Assembly: GCF_000948415.1 (NCBI RefSeq)
Contig: NZ_JYII01000021.1
Span: 1-64,000 of the forward strand
Source: Thalassospira sp. HJ
GTDB taxonomy: Bacteria > Pseudomonadota > Alphaproteobacteria > Rhodospirillales > Thalassospiraceae
Direction: 5' to 3'
DNA length: 64,000 bases
Part shown: piece after piece, positions 52,435-60,998 of the stretch
Position numbering within the stretch: position 1 is the first letter of the stretch
Layout of the letters: each line of letters starts with the position of its first letter
Notes under the pieces: model-generated
Told to the model about the DNA's origin: nothing
Seen by the model: only the letters and a program-made list of their open reading frames with translations
The model's database searches: none
Position numbers and translations under genes: made by a program

Positions 52435-52855
52435 GCTTGATACGCCTAAAAAACTCTCCCTCGTGGTGTTTTCCGGATCTTACGAAAAGGTTCATTACGC
52501 ACTCGTAATGGCATCTGCGGCACTGGCTTCTGGGCGCGAAGTCACCCTGTTCTTCACGATGGAGGCCAGCCGGGCCTTGTTTGCCCCATCGGGCTGGCGT
52601 CATTTGCGCACTGAGGTTGACGGGGCGACCGCGACCTCGATTGATCTCAGCTACTCGACGCGCGGCATCGGCACGTTTGAAGAATTGCTTTCGGCCTGTG
52701 CCAGCCTCAATGCCAAATTCATGGTCTGTGAAATGGGCCTGCGCGCCCTTGGACTGGAAGATCAAGCCAAGCGCGAAGACCTGTCGATTGAGACCGGTGG
52801 CGTGGTGACGTTCCTTAATGACGCCAAACAGAATGGCGAGATGCTGTTTATCTGA
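52424..52855 (+). CDS. DsrE family protein
   Basis: The 143-residue protein has the DsrE/DsrF-like fold (SLVVFSGSYEKVHYALVMASAALASGREVTLFFT, with a C-terminal CEMGLRALGL segment), a family in which a conserved Cys in some members carries sulfur (as in DsrE/TusD). Two cysteines are seen, in LLSACASLN and MVCEMG; the second lies where sulfur-relay members have theirs. Its ATG lies within the 3' end of the MoeB/ThiF-like gene (11-base overlap), which hints at a sulfur-transfer partnership. Confidence 0.82.
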   Translation: MSTELDTPKKLSLVVFSGSYEKVHYALVMASAALASGREVTLFFTMEASRALFAPSGWRHLRTEVDGATATSIDLSYSTRGIGTFEELLSACASLNAKFMVCEMGLRALGLEDQAKREDLSIETGGVVTFLNDAKQNGEMLFI

Positions 52856-52867
52856 GAATGCGTGCTG

Positions 52868-53551
52868 TCAGCTTGAAAGCAGTTTGACGCCAAGTCCCGC
52901 CAGACAAAGTCCTGCACCGCGTTCAATCCATATTTTGAGCGTTGCAATGCGGGCCTGCACAGATGGCAGGGTGAGCGCAATCGCCACCAGTGCAAACCAA
53001 CCCATGTGACAAGCCGCGATATAAAATCCATAACCGATTTCCAGAACCAGTTCTGTGTCTGGTGAGATCACCTGACTAAATAGCGAGACGATAAACAGCA
53101 TCGTTTTCGGATTAAGCGCATTGCAGGCAAATCCGATCCAGAAGGCTGATCCATCACGCTGTTCCTGAAATTGGTCAGGTTGCGTCGCGCGGTTGTCGCG
53201 GACATCCTGGTTTTTCCAGGGCTTGGGAGCGATAAACACCGCCCGGATATCTGGCCACAAGGCTGAAATGCCAAGCCAGATCAGATATGCTGCACCAAGA
53301 TAACGTAGCGTACTCAGCACCCAGACATTATTGGCAAATAACACGCCCATGCCGAACAGCGTATAGGCTAGGTGGACCGAAACCCCGCTTCCGATTCCAA
53401 GGGCACATAGCACACCAGCGTGCCGCCCGCGCGCCAGCGCAATACGAGTGACCATTGCAAAATCGGGCCCCGGACTGATCACGGCCAGAATGGTAATGAT
53501 GCCAACAGCAATGATTTCGATCGACAGGACGTCCGACGTGCCTTCAAACAT
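52868..53551 (-). CDS. LysE family transporter
   Basis: The 227-residue inner-membrane protein has six hydrophobic segments and the LysE/RhtB signature ISPGPDFAMVTRIALARGRHAGVLCALGIGSGVSVHL near residue 26. Such proteins export amino acids (lysine, threonine, homoserine) or other small solutes. The loop between helices 3 and 4 is longer than usual (FIAPKPWKNQDVRDNRATQP). It diverges from a LysR regulator and is probably under its control. Start ATG at 53551. Confidence 0.9.
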   Translation of the reverse strand: MFEGTSDVLSIEIIAVGIITILAVISPGPDFAMVTRIALARGRHAGVLCALGIGSGVSVHLAYTLFGMGVLFANNVWVLSTLRYLGAAYLIWLGISALWPDIRAVFIAPKPWKNQDVRDNRATQPDQFQEQRDGSAFWIGFACNALNPKTMLFIVSLFSQVISPDTELVLEIGYGFYIAACHMGWFALVAIALTLPSVQARIATLKIWIERGAGLCLAGLGVKLLSS

Positions 53552-53571
53552 GATATTGATCCGATTTCGTC

Positions 53572-53598
53572 TTGATCTGTGAATAAATTCAGTATCAA
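53572..53598. promoter_or_regulatory. 27-bp dyad between lysE-like and LysR genes
   Basis: TTGAT at 53572-53576 and ATCAA at 53594-53598 flank an inner TGAAT-AA-ATTCA, giving a long, mostly symmetric site 20 bases upstream of the lysE-like start. It is the best candidate for LysR binding, and it covers the possible GTG start at 53579, which argues against that start. Confidence 0.6.
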
Positions 53599-53641
53599 CC
53601 TGTATTTCAGACCAGAAAATCGAAAATTATTGGTATTTATT

Positions 53642-54556
53642 GTGAGTGATATTCACAGAAAACGCAGCCTGCCACCGCTGGCAGCCCTGCCCGCGTTTGA
53701 AGCGGCTGCCCGCCACCAGAGCTTCTCGCGCGCAGCAGAAGAACTGAACCTGACGCATGGGGCGGTCAGTCGGGCTGTGGCGCAGATTGAAGAGCGCCTT
53801 GGGATTCAGTTGTTTGTACGGCGTAATCGGCGGGTATGGTTGACCACGGCGGGGGAACGGCTTTTGCGGGCAACTGGTAGCGCGCTTGATGATCTTGAGC
53901 ACGCTGTCGAGGATATCCATCGCCACGACGGAAATTCGCCAATCCTTACAGTGTCTTGCGAGCCCAGCCTGGCGATGCGTTGGTTGATGCCGCGCCTTGG
54001 GGCATTTCGCGAAGCATATCCGGACTTGAACATTGATCTGCGCATGGCTGGGGGGGCTGTGGATTTGCTTTCAGATGGCTGCGACGTGGCCATTCGCCGG
54101 GCCGATTACGGTATTTCCGATCATTACATCACCACCCATCTTTGGTCCGAATATGCTGGCCCGGTCTGTGATCCTGAATGTTGGGAAACCATTTTGGACC
54201 GGAATCTGTCAAATGCGCGTTGGTTGCACACCCGGACACGTCCGGAAGCGTGGGATGACTGGAAACGCACCAGTGCAAGTCAAGCAACCCCGGCGAGTGA
54301 GCAGTATTTCGACCATTTCTTTTTCGCTCTGCAGGCGGCGGTCAACCGGCTCGGAACAGCGATCGGTCCCCTGCCGCTGGTGGCCGATGACCTTAGAGAC
54401 GGGCGTTTGATCGCACCGCTTGGCATGGTAGCGACCGGATATGATTATGTGTTGATCACGCTCGATGCCCCAAAGCGTGACCCGCGGATTGCGGTGTTTT
54501 TTGATTGGTTGATGACGACAGCCCGCGAGATGGGGATGCCACCAAAGGCCAGATAA
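53642..54556 (+). CDS. LysR family regulator, GcvA-like
   Basis: The 304-residue regulator has the HTH SLPPLAALPAFEAAARHQSFSRAAEELNLTHGAVSRAVAQIEERLGIQLFVRRNRRV of the GcvA/AmpR-like group and an effector domain with FFFALQAAVNRLGTAIGPLPLVADDL near residue 225. I chose GTG 53642 (beginning VSDIHRKRSLPPL); GTG 53579 would put the start in the dyad at 53572-53598. Neither has a good ribosome site. It is the third LysR gene in the window and diverges from a LysE-type exporter gene. Confidence 0.88.
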   Translation: MSDIHRKRSLPPLAALPAFEAAARHQSFSRAAEELNLTHGAVSRAVAQIEERLGIQLFVRRNRRVWLTTAGERLLRATGSALDDLEHAVEDIHRHDGNSPILTVSCEPSLAMRWLMPRLGAFREAYPDLNIDLRMAGGAVDLLSDGCDVAIRRADYGISDHYITTHLWSEYAGPVCDPECWETILDRNLSNARWLHTRTRPEAWDDWKRTSASQATPASEQYFDHFFFALQAAVNRLGTAIGPLPLVADDLRDGRLIAPLGMVATGYDYVLITLDAPKRDPRIAVFFDWLMTTAREMGMPPKAR

Positions 54557-54626
54557 CCGTTGCCAGCCGGAACATTCACCTGATTTCAGGCGTTCAGGGA
54601 GTTCCTGAAACCAGACAGGCCCGGAC

Positions 54627-55178
54627 ATGTTGACCGACCTTCCCTATTTCGCGACGGCGGAAAAATATTTCGATATTGGCGTGATCGATATGATCGCGCG
54701 CCTGTGCGCGGCCACGGTCATTGGCATGTTGATCGGGCTGAACCGCGATGTGAATGGCAAGCCGACCGGGATGCGTACCTTGGCGCTTGTGTCACTTGGT
54801 GCGGCTGTTGTTGCGGTGGTCGCCGTTCATTTTCAGGATCTGATTGATCATCCCGATGCGCTTTCACGCGTTGTTCAGGGGATTTTGCAAGGTGTTCTGA
54901 CCGGTATCGGCTTTATTGGTGCGGGTGTGATCCTGCGCCAACCCGAAAGCATGTCGGTTTCCGGCCTGACGACGGCGGCGACCGTCTGGATTACCGCTGC
55001 ACTCGGCATAGCCTGCGCGCTTGCCGCCTGGCACATCGTGGTGATTGCGACTGTTCTGACCTTTATTGTCCTGATTGCACTTAAGCCGGTCGAGCTGTTT
55101 CTGGTCCGCCTTGTTGGGACAGGTGATGCCGAAAACGGCGACAATCCCGAACATCTCAGAACCGGGACAGATCGCTGA
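54627..55178 (+). CDS. MgtC/SapB family membrane protein
   Basis: The 183-residue protein has four hydrophobic segments and the MgtC pattern: ATVIGMLIGLNRDVNGKPTGMRTLALVSLGAAVV near residue 30 and GVLTGIGFIGAGVILRQPESMSVSGLTTAATVWITAALGIACALA near 92. MgtC relatives affect magnesium stress and virulence; many chromosomal copies are of unknown role. The stop abuts the convergent LacI stop with no base between them, so the two transcripts overlap. Start ATG at 54627. Confidence 0.9.
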   Translation: MLTDLPYFATAEKYFDIGVIDMIARLCAATVIGMLIGLNRDVNGKPTGMRTLALVSLGAAVVAVVAVHFQDLIDHPDALSRVVQGILQGVLTGIGFIGAGVILRQPESMSVSGLTTAATVWITAALGIACALAAWHIVVIATVLTFIVLIALKPVELFLVRLVGTGDAENGDNPEHLRTGTDR

Positions 55179-56219
55179 TCAGAAGTCCTCGCCATCGCGA
55201 AAAGCGGCAAGATCGTCAATGCGATGATAAGGTAGCAAGGTCTGAAGTTCCGAGGCAGGTGTGCCGTTCATCAGATCATGCAGATGGTTTGCCAGCACTT
55301 CACCGACCAGTCGTTGAGGCTGGTAATAGTAGGCCAGTTTCTGTTTTGACAGCATGCGAAACGGCATGCCACCGAACCCTACAACACCGATTCCATCGCG
55401 GATCGTATCCATGCCAAGTTCCATCAGGGCTTCGAGAGCTCCGATCATGGTCATCTGACTTGCGCAGACAACGGCGGTAACATCACGCTGGGCATTAAAA
55501 AGCCGGGTTGTTGACTCGCGCGCCGCCCGCACGGAAATGTCCGAAGGCATCCAGATCAGGCTATCGGGATCAAGGCCGGCATCAACCATGGCCCTGCGCG
55601 CCCCCTGTTTACGATATCCGAAGAAGGTCAATGCTTCGGGCGGGTCGATCATGCCGATCTTGCGGTGGTCGTCATCAAGCAACCGTGTTACCGCATCATA
55701 AGCAGCCTGTTCATCGTCATGGTCGACAAAGGCATGTGGCGTGAGAAGTTCTGTACGCCCAAAGCTGACAAACGGAAAATCATGCTGGAGGCAGTATTTT
55801 GCCCGGCTGTCCTGCAAGGTGGTGCGCGAAAAGACTACGGCATCTGCAAGGCGCTGGGTGTGGACCTTGCGCACCGGATCAAGCGGATCTTCGCCACGGG
55901 TCTGGGCGAGTACCAGCAAGGAATAATTGTCGGCCTCAAGACCCTGCGTCAGGCTTTCGACTTGAGCCAGGAAGCCCGGATCGCCGTAATCCCCGACTTC
56001 GGGGGAATAGAGAATGGAGCAGACCTGCATGGTTTTGCCGGTGCGCAGCATCACGCCACGGGCATCTGGCTGATAACCGATGTCAGCCGCAGCCGCCTTT
56101 ACGCGGGCGACAGTATCGGGTTTGACTTCGGGCCCATCTTTGAGCGCACGCGATACCGTCGTGATCGACAAACCAAGGCGGTCGGCAATCGTGCGAAGAT
56201 TGGGGCGAGCAGCAGACAT
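55179..56219 (-). CDS. LacI family repressor of the beta-glucoside locus
   Basis: The 346-residue regulator has a LacI HTH at the N-terminus (RTIADRLGLSITTVSRALKDGPEVKPDTVARVKAAAADIGYQPDARG) and a periplasmic-binding-like sugar domain (DDEQAAYDAVTRLLDDDHRKIGMID in the middle). It follows the beta-glucosidase gene by 50 bases on the same strand, and a 22-bp palindrome typical of LacI binding covers the promoter of the ABC genes. So it most probably represses the locus until the glucoside or its product binds. Start ATG at 56219. Confidence 0.93.
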   Translation of the reverse strand: MSAARPNLRTIADRLGLSITTVSRALKDGPEVKPDTVARVKAAAADIGYQPDARGVMLRTGKTMQVCSILYSPEVGDYGDPGFLAQVESLTQGLEADNYSLLVLAQTRGEDPLDPVRKVHTQRLADAVVFSRTTLQDSRAKYCLQHDFPFVSFGRTELLTPHAFVDHDDEQAAYDAVTRLLDDDHRKIGMIDPPEALTFFGYRKQGARRAMVDAGLDPDSLIWMPSDISVRAARESTTRLFNAQRDVTAVVCASQMTMIGALEALMELGMDTIRDGIGVVGFGGMPFRMLSKQKLAYYYQPQRLVGEVLANHLHDLMNGTPASELQTLLPYHRIDDLAAFRDGEDF

Positions 56220-56269
56220 ATACAGGTCCGTTTCATTCAGATTTCGGACAATCTAAGCATCCGGTTGGC

Positions 56270-57601
56270 CTATGGCAATGCGTTCTGTTCAATCACCTTG
56301 CGCATGAAATCATAGGAAGCCTTTGGCGTGCGTTTCTGGGTGACGTAGTCAACATGCACCAGACCGAACCGTTTTTCATAGCCATAAGCCCATTCGAAAT
56401 TATCCAGAAGCGACCAGGGCATGTAGCCGCGAATGTCAGCACCTTCAGACACAGCACGTAGAAGCGCTTCAAGATATTCGGTGTAATAGGCAATGCGGTC
56501 CTGATCGTCGATCTGGCCATTTGCCTTCGGGATATCTGTAAAGGCACCACCGTTCTCGGTGATGAAAACAGGCGGATTGCCATAGTCATTCTGCAGGATC
56601 TTCATCGTGCGATAGAAGCAATCCCCGTCAATCGCCCAGCCCATTTCAGTCCGGCGGAAATAGTTTGGTGGCTGGGCATGTTTGAACGGCCATGCCGCAT
56701 CTGTCGCAGTTTGGATGTAGCTTGGGAAATACTGGTTCAGCCCCTGGAAATCGACTTTGGTTTTGATGGCTTCAAGGTCGCCATCCCGAATATGTGGTTC
56801 CATCCGGTCAATGATCAGCTCCGGGTACCGGCCATAATAAACCGGATCCAGAAATACACCGTTCCACTTGGCTTCAAACAGGTCGACCAGATGCGCATCC
56901 TGTTCGCGACGGTGCGGAAGGGTATAGCCCTTATGCATCGGCAAGACGAAACCGACAGGTGCGTCCGGATAATGGTTCTTGATCACCTGTGTCGCGCGCG
57001 CGTGACAAAGATTAAGGTGGTGAGCTGCACGCATTGCTGCACGCGGATCGGTAATGCCCGGTGCATGGCGGCCTTCTTCGTGGCCGACCCAGGCAACAAC
57101 ATTGGGCTCATTAAAGGTGACCCATGATTTCACCCGATCCCCAAGCCGGGTTACAAGAAGTTCGGTATAGTCGCCAAACCAGTCAACGATATCACGGTTG
57201 GTCCAGCCGCCACGGTCCTGAAGGGCCTGAGGCAAGTCCCAGTGATAAAGGCACAGCCAAGGTTCGAGGTCACGTTCGAGCATGCCAGTGACCAAGCGAC
57301 TATAGAAATCGAGGCCGGCTTCATTCACCTTGCCAGTCCCGTCCGGGATCACGCGAGGCCACATAACCGAAAACCGGTAATGTTTCGCGCCCAGTCCCTT
57401 GATCAGATCAAGATCCTCGGCCCAACGGTGATAGTGGTCGCAAGCGACACTGCCGTCATCGCCGTTGGCAACACGACCCGGCGTTGCGCAATATGTGTCC
57501 CAGATGCTGGCTCCGCGCCCGTCGTCCTTCGCGCCACCTTCGATCTGGTAGCTTGATGTTGAGACACCCCAGCGAAAATCGTCAGGAAATGATTTGGTCA
57601 T
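56270..57601 (-). CDS. GH1 beta-glucosidase
   Basis: The 443-residue glycoside hydrolase family 1 enzyme has the acid/base Glu165 in VTFNEPNVVAW, the nucleophile Glu349 in PVFITENGGAF, and the N-terminal FRWGVSTSSYQIEGG. It should cleave beta-glucosides such as cellobiose to glucose in the cytosol (no signal peptide). It diverges from the ABC importer operon and precedes the LacI repressor gene on the same strand. A degenerate copy of the LacI palindrome overlaps its promoter. Confidence 0.95.
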   Translation of the reverse strand: MTKSFPDDFRWGVSTSSYQIEGGAKDDGRGASIWDTYCATPGRVANGDDGSVACDHYHRWAEDLDLIKGLGAKHYRFSVMWPRVIPDGTGKVNEAGLDFYSRLVTGMLERDLEPWLCLYHWDLPQALQDRGGWTNRDIVDWFGDYTELLVTRLGDRVKSWVTFNEPNVVAWVGHEEGRHAPGITDPRAAMRAAHHLNLCHARATQVIKNHYPDAPVGFVLPMHKGYTLPHRREQDAHLVDLFEAKWNGVFLDPVYYGRYPELIIDRMEPHIRDGDLEAIKTKVDFQGLNQYFPSYIQTATDAAWPFKHAQPPNYFRRTEMGWAIDGDCFYRTMKILQNDYGNPPVFITENGGAFTDIPKANGQIDDQDRIAYYTEYLEALLRAVSEGADIRGYMPWSLLDNFEWAYGYEKRFGLVHVDYVTQKRTPKASYDFMRKVIEQNALP

Positions 57602-57634
57602 GTTCGCTTCCTTGCCCTAGCCTTGGATGTCTTT

Positions 57635-57652
57635 TTTTGGATGCATCCAAAA
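57635..57652. promoter_or_regulatory. 18-bp perfect palindrome in the beta-glucosidase leader
   Basis: TTTTGGATGCATCCAAAA is a perfect palindrome unlike the LacI half-site. It lies 34 bases upstream of the beta-glucosidase start codon, between the degenerate LacI operator and the gene. It may be bound by a second regulator or act as a hairpin in the mRNA leader. Confidence 0.65.
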
Positions 57653-57670
57653 TCGTAACGTTTCGAAAAA
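57649..57670. promoter_or_regulatory. Degenerate LacI operator at the beta-glucosidase promoter
   Basis: The 22 bases match the perfect operator at 57758-57779 in 17 positions, with the left half AAAATCGTAAC intact. It lies inside the likely minus-strand promoter (TTGACG at 57673-57678 as -35), so repressor binding would block initiation. Confidence 0.7.
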
Positions 57671-57727
57671 CACGTCAAAAATTTTTGTGTGCCTCGATCT
57701 TCGCCTATTATGGTAGGGTTTTGATGA

Positions 57728-57756
57728 TTGACAAGGGTGAATAAAGCGCTTATCAA
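57728..57756 (+). promoter_or_regulatory. Promoter of the ABC importer operon
   Basis: TTGACA at 57728-57733 is followed by exactly 17 bases and TATCAA at 57751-57756. Transcription would begin near 57763, inside the LacI palindrome. A good AGGGAGGA ribosome site precedes the binding-protein ATG at 57842. Confidence 0.75.
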
Positions 57757-57757
57757 A

Positions 57758-57779
57758 AAAATCGTAACGTTACGATTTT
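57758..57779. promoter_or_regulatory. LacI operator, perfect 22-bp palindrome
   Basis: The half-site AAAATCGTAAC and its complement meet at a central CG, as usual for LacI-family sites. It begins two bases after the -10 of the importer promoter and covers the transcription start. Confidence 0.88.
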
Positions 57780-57841
57780 CCGGCCAGATAAACGAACAAG
57801 AAGTCGGGCGTGAACGTGTCCTTTAGGGAGGAACATCCGTT

Positions 57842-59089
57842 ATGAAGAAATTTTCCAAAATTGCCGCAAGCTTGGCGTTTCTGAGCGTCGGTGTATCTGC
57901 CGGTGCACTTCATGCCCAGACTGCCGAAGTTCTGCATTGGTGGACTTCGGGAAGCGAACAGGCCGCGATTGGTGAAATTCGCAAGGCGTTCGAGGCCAAT
58001 GGCGGAACCTGGGTTGATACCCCGATTGCCGGTGGTGGCAATGCGCGTGCTGCAGCGGTGAACCGCATGTTGGGCGGGGATCCGGCTGCTGTCTTCCAGT
58101 TTTCCATTGGACAGCAACTTCGCGAATTGGCCGATCAGGGCCTTCTGGCCAATGTCGGCGAGGTCGCAACCGCTGAAAACTGGGATGAGAAGTTACCGCC
58201 ACTGATCGTCAAGGCAGCGAAATATGATGGCAACTACATTGCCGCGCCGATCAATATCCATGGTGAGAACTGGATGTTCTATAACACATCCGTTCTGGAG
58301 AAATCCGGTATCGAGGTTCCAAAAACCTGGGATGACTTCATTGCCGCGGCGGAAAAGCTCAAGGCCGCAGGTATCACGCCGATTGGCCTTGGTGGTCAGC
58401 CTTGGCAGGAACGCATCATGTTCAACAGCGTTCTTCTGGGCGTTGCTGGCCGTGAATTTTACGCCGAGCTATATAGCACCCTTGATGACGAACTTCTGAA
58501 ATCGGATACGATGCGCAAGGTGTTTGAAACCTTTGGGGCGCTTAAGCCGTTTGTTGATGAAGCAAGTCCGGGTCGTAACTGGAACGAAGCGACCAACATG
58601 GTCGCCAAGGGAGAGGCCGCATTCCAGTTCATGGGTGACTGGGCCAAGGGTGAAATCATTGCAGGCGGGATCGAGCCGGGCACCACGGTTGGCTGTGCCT
58701 TCGCACCCGCAATTGATACGGCCTATATTATGACGGTGGATGCCTTTGCCTTCTCGGCCATGGATGGTGACGAGGATGCAACCCCTGCTCAGACCCTGAT
58801 GGCACAAGTGATGTTGGAGCCGGACGTGCAGATTGCCTTTAACAAGAAAAAAGGATCGATCCCGGCGCGTCTTGATGTTCCTGCTGACAGCTTTGATGTC
58901 TGCGCACAAACTGCCATCAACACCCTGCAGGACAAGAAAACGCATCTTGTCAGCACTGGGTTGTTTGGTGTGCCAAGTGCGGTTTCGGGTGCGATTGATG
59001 ACAGCATTTCGAATTTCTGGAACAGTGCAGACATGAGCCCTGAAGAGGGTCAGGCACAATTTCAGCAGGCGATTTCCTACGCAAAATAA
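57842..59089 (+). CDS. CUT1 ABC sugar-binding protein
   Basis: The 415-residue periplasmic receptor has a signal peptide (MKKFSKIAASLAFLSVG, cleavage after AQT region) and the family 1 solute-binding layout: VLHWWTSGSEQAAIGEIRKAFEANGG, NRMLGGDPAAVFQFS and WDDFIAAAEKLKAAGITPIGLGG. It probably binds a glucoside, such as cellobiose or another beta-glucoside, since the operon diverges from a beta-glucosidase gene. The ligand is inferred from context. It is the first gene of the importer operon and a stable hairpin follows it. Confidence 0.93.
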   Translation: MKKFSKIAASLAFLSVGVSAGALHAQTAEVLHWWTSGSEQAAIGEIRKAFEANGGTWVDTPIAGGGNARAAAVNRMLGGDPAAVFQFSIGQQLRELADQGLLANVGEVATAENWDEKLPPLIVKAAKYDGNYIAAPINIHGENWMFYNTSVLEKSGIEVPKTWDDFIAAAEKLKAAGITPIGLGGQPWQERIMFNSVLLGVAGREFYAELYSTLDDELLKSDTMRKVFETFGALKPFVDEASPGRNWNEATNMVAKGEAAFQFMGDWAKGEIIAGGIEPGTTVGCAFAPAIDTAYIMTVDAFAFSAMDGDEDATPAQTLMAQVMLEPDVQIAFNKKKGSIPARLDVPADSFDVCAQTAINTLQDKKTHLVSTGLFGVPSAVSGAIDDSISNFWNSADMSPEEGQAQFQQAISYAK

Positions 59090-59127
59090 CCATTTTGCGT
59101 ATTACCGGATATCGTGATCGTGAGTAA

Positions 59128-59162
59128 GCGCCGCTGAAGCCACGGACGTGGTGCAGCGGCGC
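59128..59162 (+). terminator. Intra-operon hairpin after the binding-protein gene
   Basis: Perfect arms GCGCCGCTG and CAGCGGCGC enclose an inner CCAC/GTGG stem and are followed by CTTTAC. Such a structure between a binding-protein gene and the permease genes partly stops transcription or protects the upstream mRNA, giving more binding protein than transporter. Confidence 0.7.
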
Positions 59163-59185
59163 CTTTACAAACAGGCGAGAATGTC

Positions 59186-60136
59186 ATGGCCGAACCGGCA
59201 CCGGACGTGTTGCAGCGTTCCGACGAAGGAAAAATCACAAGCAAACCCGCAAAGAAGCGTTGGCGACCGCAATGGAGTGCCGGGGTCGCGCTTGTGCCGG
59301 CGATGACAATCACGATTGTTTGCTTTTATGGGTTCATCATCTGGACCTTTGTGATTTCACTGACCCGTTCACGGCTTCTACCTGTCTACAAATTTACCGG
59401 CTTTGATCAGTATGTCCGCCTGTTTGCCAATGAACGCTGGTGGACGGCGATGCAGAACTTGGCGATTCACGGGTTCCTGTTTATCGGCGGCTGCGTTGTT
59501 TTTGGGTATCTGCTGGCGATCCTGATTGATCGCGGGGTCAAGGCAGAGGGGATGTTTCGAACGGTGTTCATGTTGCCGCTTTCGATGTCGTTCATTGTGA
59601 CGGGGGTCATCTGGCAATGGGTGATGAATCCCGGGCTTGGCTTGCAGGAAGCTGTGCGTGCACTCGGCTGGACCGGGTTTGAATTTAACTGGATTGTGCG
59701 TCCGGACAGGTCGATCTATACGCTGGCAATTGCGGGTATCTGGCAGCAGGTCGGGCTTTGCATGGCGCTGTTTCTAGCTGGTCTTCGAAATATTGATCCC
59801 AATATCTGGAAGGCATCGCGCGTCGATGGCATTCCGGTATGGCGGGTCTATCTGCACATTGTCACACCGATGCTGCGCACTGTTTTCTTTACGGTGTTCA
59901 TTCTGATGAGTGCGATCGTGATGAAGGCCTTTGATCTGGTGGTCGCGCTTACCGGGGGTGGGCCTGGCTTTTCATCGGATTTACCGGCCCGGTTTGTCGT
60001 AGATCATATTTTGAACCGTCAGGAACTTGGTCTTGGGGCGGCAGGCGCGTTTGTGTTGCTGTGCACCGTGATCGCCGTGATTTCCCCATACATCTATTAC
60101 GAGCTCAAGAAAGAGCGCAGCGGGCGGGGGCATTGA
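59186..60136 (+). CDS. CUT1 ABC transporter permease (MalF type)
   Basis: The 316-residue membrane protein has about six helices and the cytoplasmic EAA loop WKASRVDGIPVWRVYLHIVTPML near residue 220 that contacts the ATPase. A long N-terminal cytosolic stretch (about 30 residues) precedes the first helix. It is the first permease of the importer and lies 97 bases after the binding-protein gene. The next permease starts 2 bases after its stop. Confidence 0.93.
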   Translation: MAEPAPDVLQRSDEGKITSKPAKKRWRPQWSAGVALVPAMTITIVCFYGFIIWTFVISLTRSRLLPVYKFTGFDQYVRLFANERWWTAMQNLAIHGFLFIGGCVVFGYLLAILIDRGVKAEGMFRTVFMLPLSMSFIVTGVIWQWVMNPGLGLQEAVRALGWTGFEFNWIVRPDRSIYTLAIAGIWQQVGLCMALFLAGLRNIDPNIWKASRVDGIPVWRVYLHIVTPMLRTVFFTVFILMSAIVMKAFDLVVALTGGGPGFSSDLPARFVVDHILNRQELGLGAAGAFVLLCTVIAVISPYIYYELKKERSGRGH

Positions 60137-60138
60137 TC

Positions 60139-60993
60139 GTGCGATATAACCGATTGGCCCTTTACGGTTTGCTCGGACTGGCAGCCATCATGATCATGGC
60201 ACCGGTTTTCATCATGATTTCCACATCGGTGAAATCTATGGATGAAATCAGGGATGGCAGCATCTTTACCTTGCCAGCTGATCCAAGTTTTGCCGCCTGG
60301 AGCAAAGCCTGGCTTGGTGATTGCAGCCAGACACTTGGCGAAAAATGCGGTGGGTTGTCATCATCCTTCATGACGTCGGTACAAATTGTGATCCCGGCTC
60401 TGATCCTGTCCGTTGGGTTGGGGGCGGTGACCGGTTATTCATTGGCTGTCTGGAAGATGAAGGGGGCAAATCTGATGTTTGCAGCCCTTCTGGTCGGGAT
60501 GTTCATCCCGCCGCAAGTAACGCTTTATCCATTGATCATCATGATTCGCGAACTGGGGATCTTCGGGTCCATCCCGGGGCTCATTCTTGTCCACGTTATC
60601 TGGGGTGTTGCTTTTACCACCATGATGTTCCGCAACTTCTTCAAGACTGTGCCGCAGGATCTTTTGAAAGCAGCCCGAATAGACGGGGCCGGGTTCTGGG
60701 CTTTGTTCTGGCATGTGATGTTGCCTTTATCGCTGCCGATTCTTGGTGTCGCGATGATTTTGCAGTTCACCTACATCTGGAACGACTTCCTGTTGGGGCT
60801 GACCTTTGGCGGGCGTTCGGGCCAGCCGATGACAGTCGCACTGAATAACCTTGTCGGGTCACAGTTCGGCGAGAAGGAATACAATGTTGATATGGCTGCA
60901 ACCATGCTGACAGCCTTGCCCACCCTTGCAGTTTATCTGCTTTCCGGGCGGTTGTTTGTGCGCGGCATTGCCGCAGGTGCAGTGAAAGGGTAA
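60139..60993 (+). CDS. CUT1 ABC transporter permease (MalG type)
   Basis: The 284-residue protein has six helices, starting with YGLLGLAAIMIMAPVFIMIS, and the EAA loop LLKAARIDGAGFWALFWHVMLPLS near residue 185. The region LPADPSFAAWSKAWLGDCSQ after helix one is typical of the second permease of CUT1 importers. Start is GTG at 60139, with a GGGGG site 8 bases upstream; a start at 60061 lies inside the preceding permease and is unlikely. Confidence 0.93.
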   Translation: MRYNRLALYGLLGLAAIMIMAPVFIMISTSVKSMDEIRDGSIFTLPADPSFAAWSKAWLGDCSQTLGEKCGGLSSSFMTSVQIVIPALILSVGLGAVTGYSLAVWKMKGANLMFAALLVGMFIPPQVTLYPLIIMIRELGIFGSIPGLILVHVIWGVAFTTMMFRNFFKTVPQDLLKAARIDGAGFWALFWHVMLPLSLPILGVAMILQFTYIWNDFLLGLTFGGRSGQPMTVALNNLVGSQFGEKEYNVDMAATMLTALPTLAVYLLSGRLFVRGIAAGAVKG

Positions 60994-60998
60994 CGGGG

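Noticed and set aside
53641-53657. CRP-like dyad TGTGA-N7-TCACA at the LysR gene start
   Set aside because: The spacer is seven bases and not the six of the CRP/FNR site, and it lies inside the chosen coding region, so a chance match is likely.
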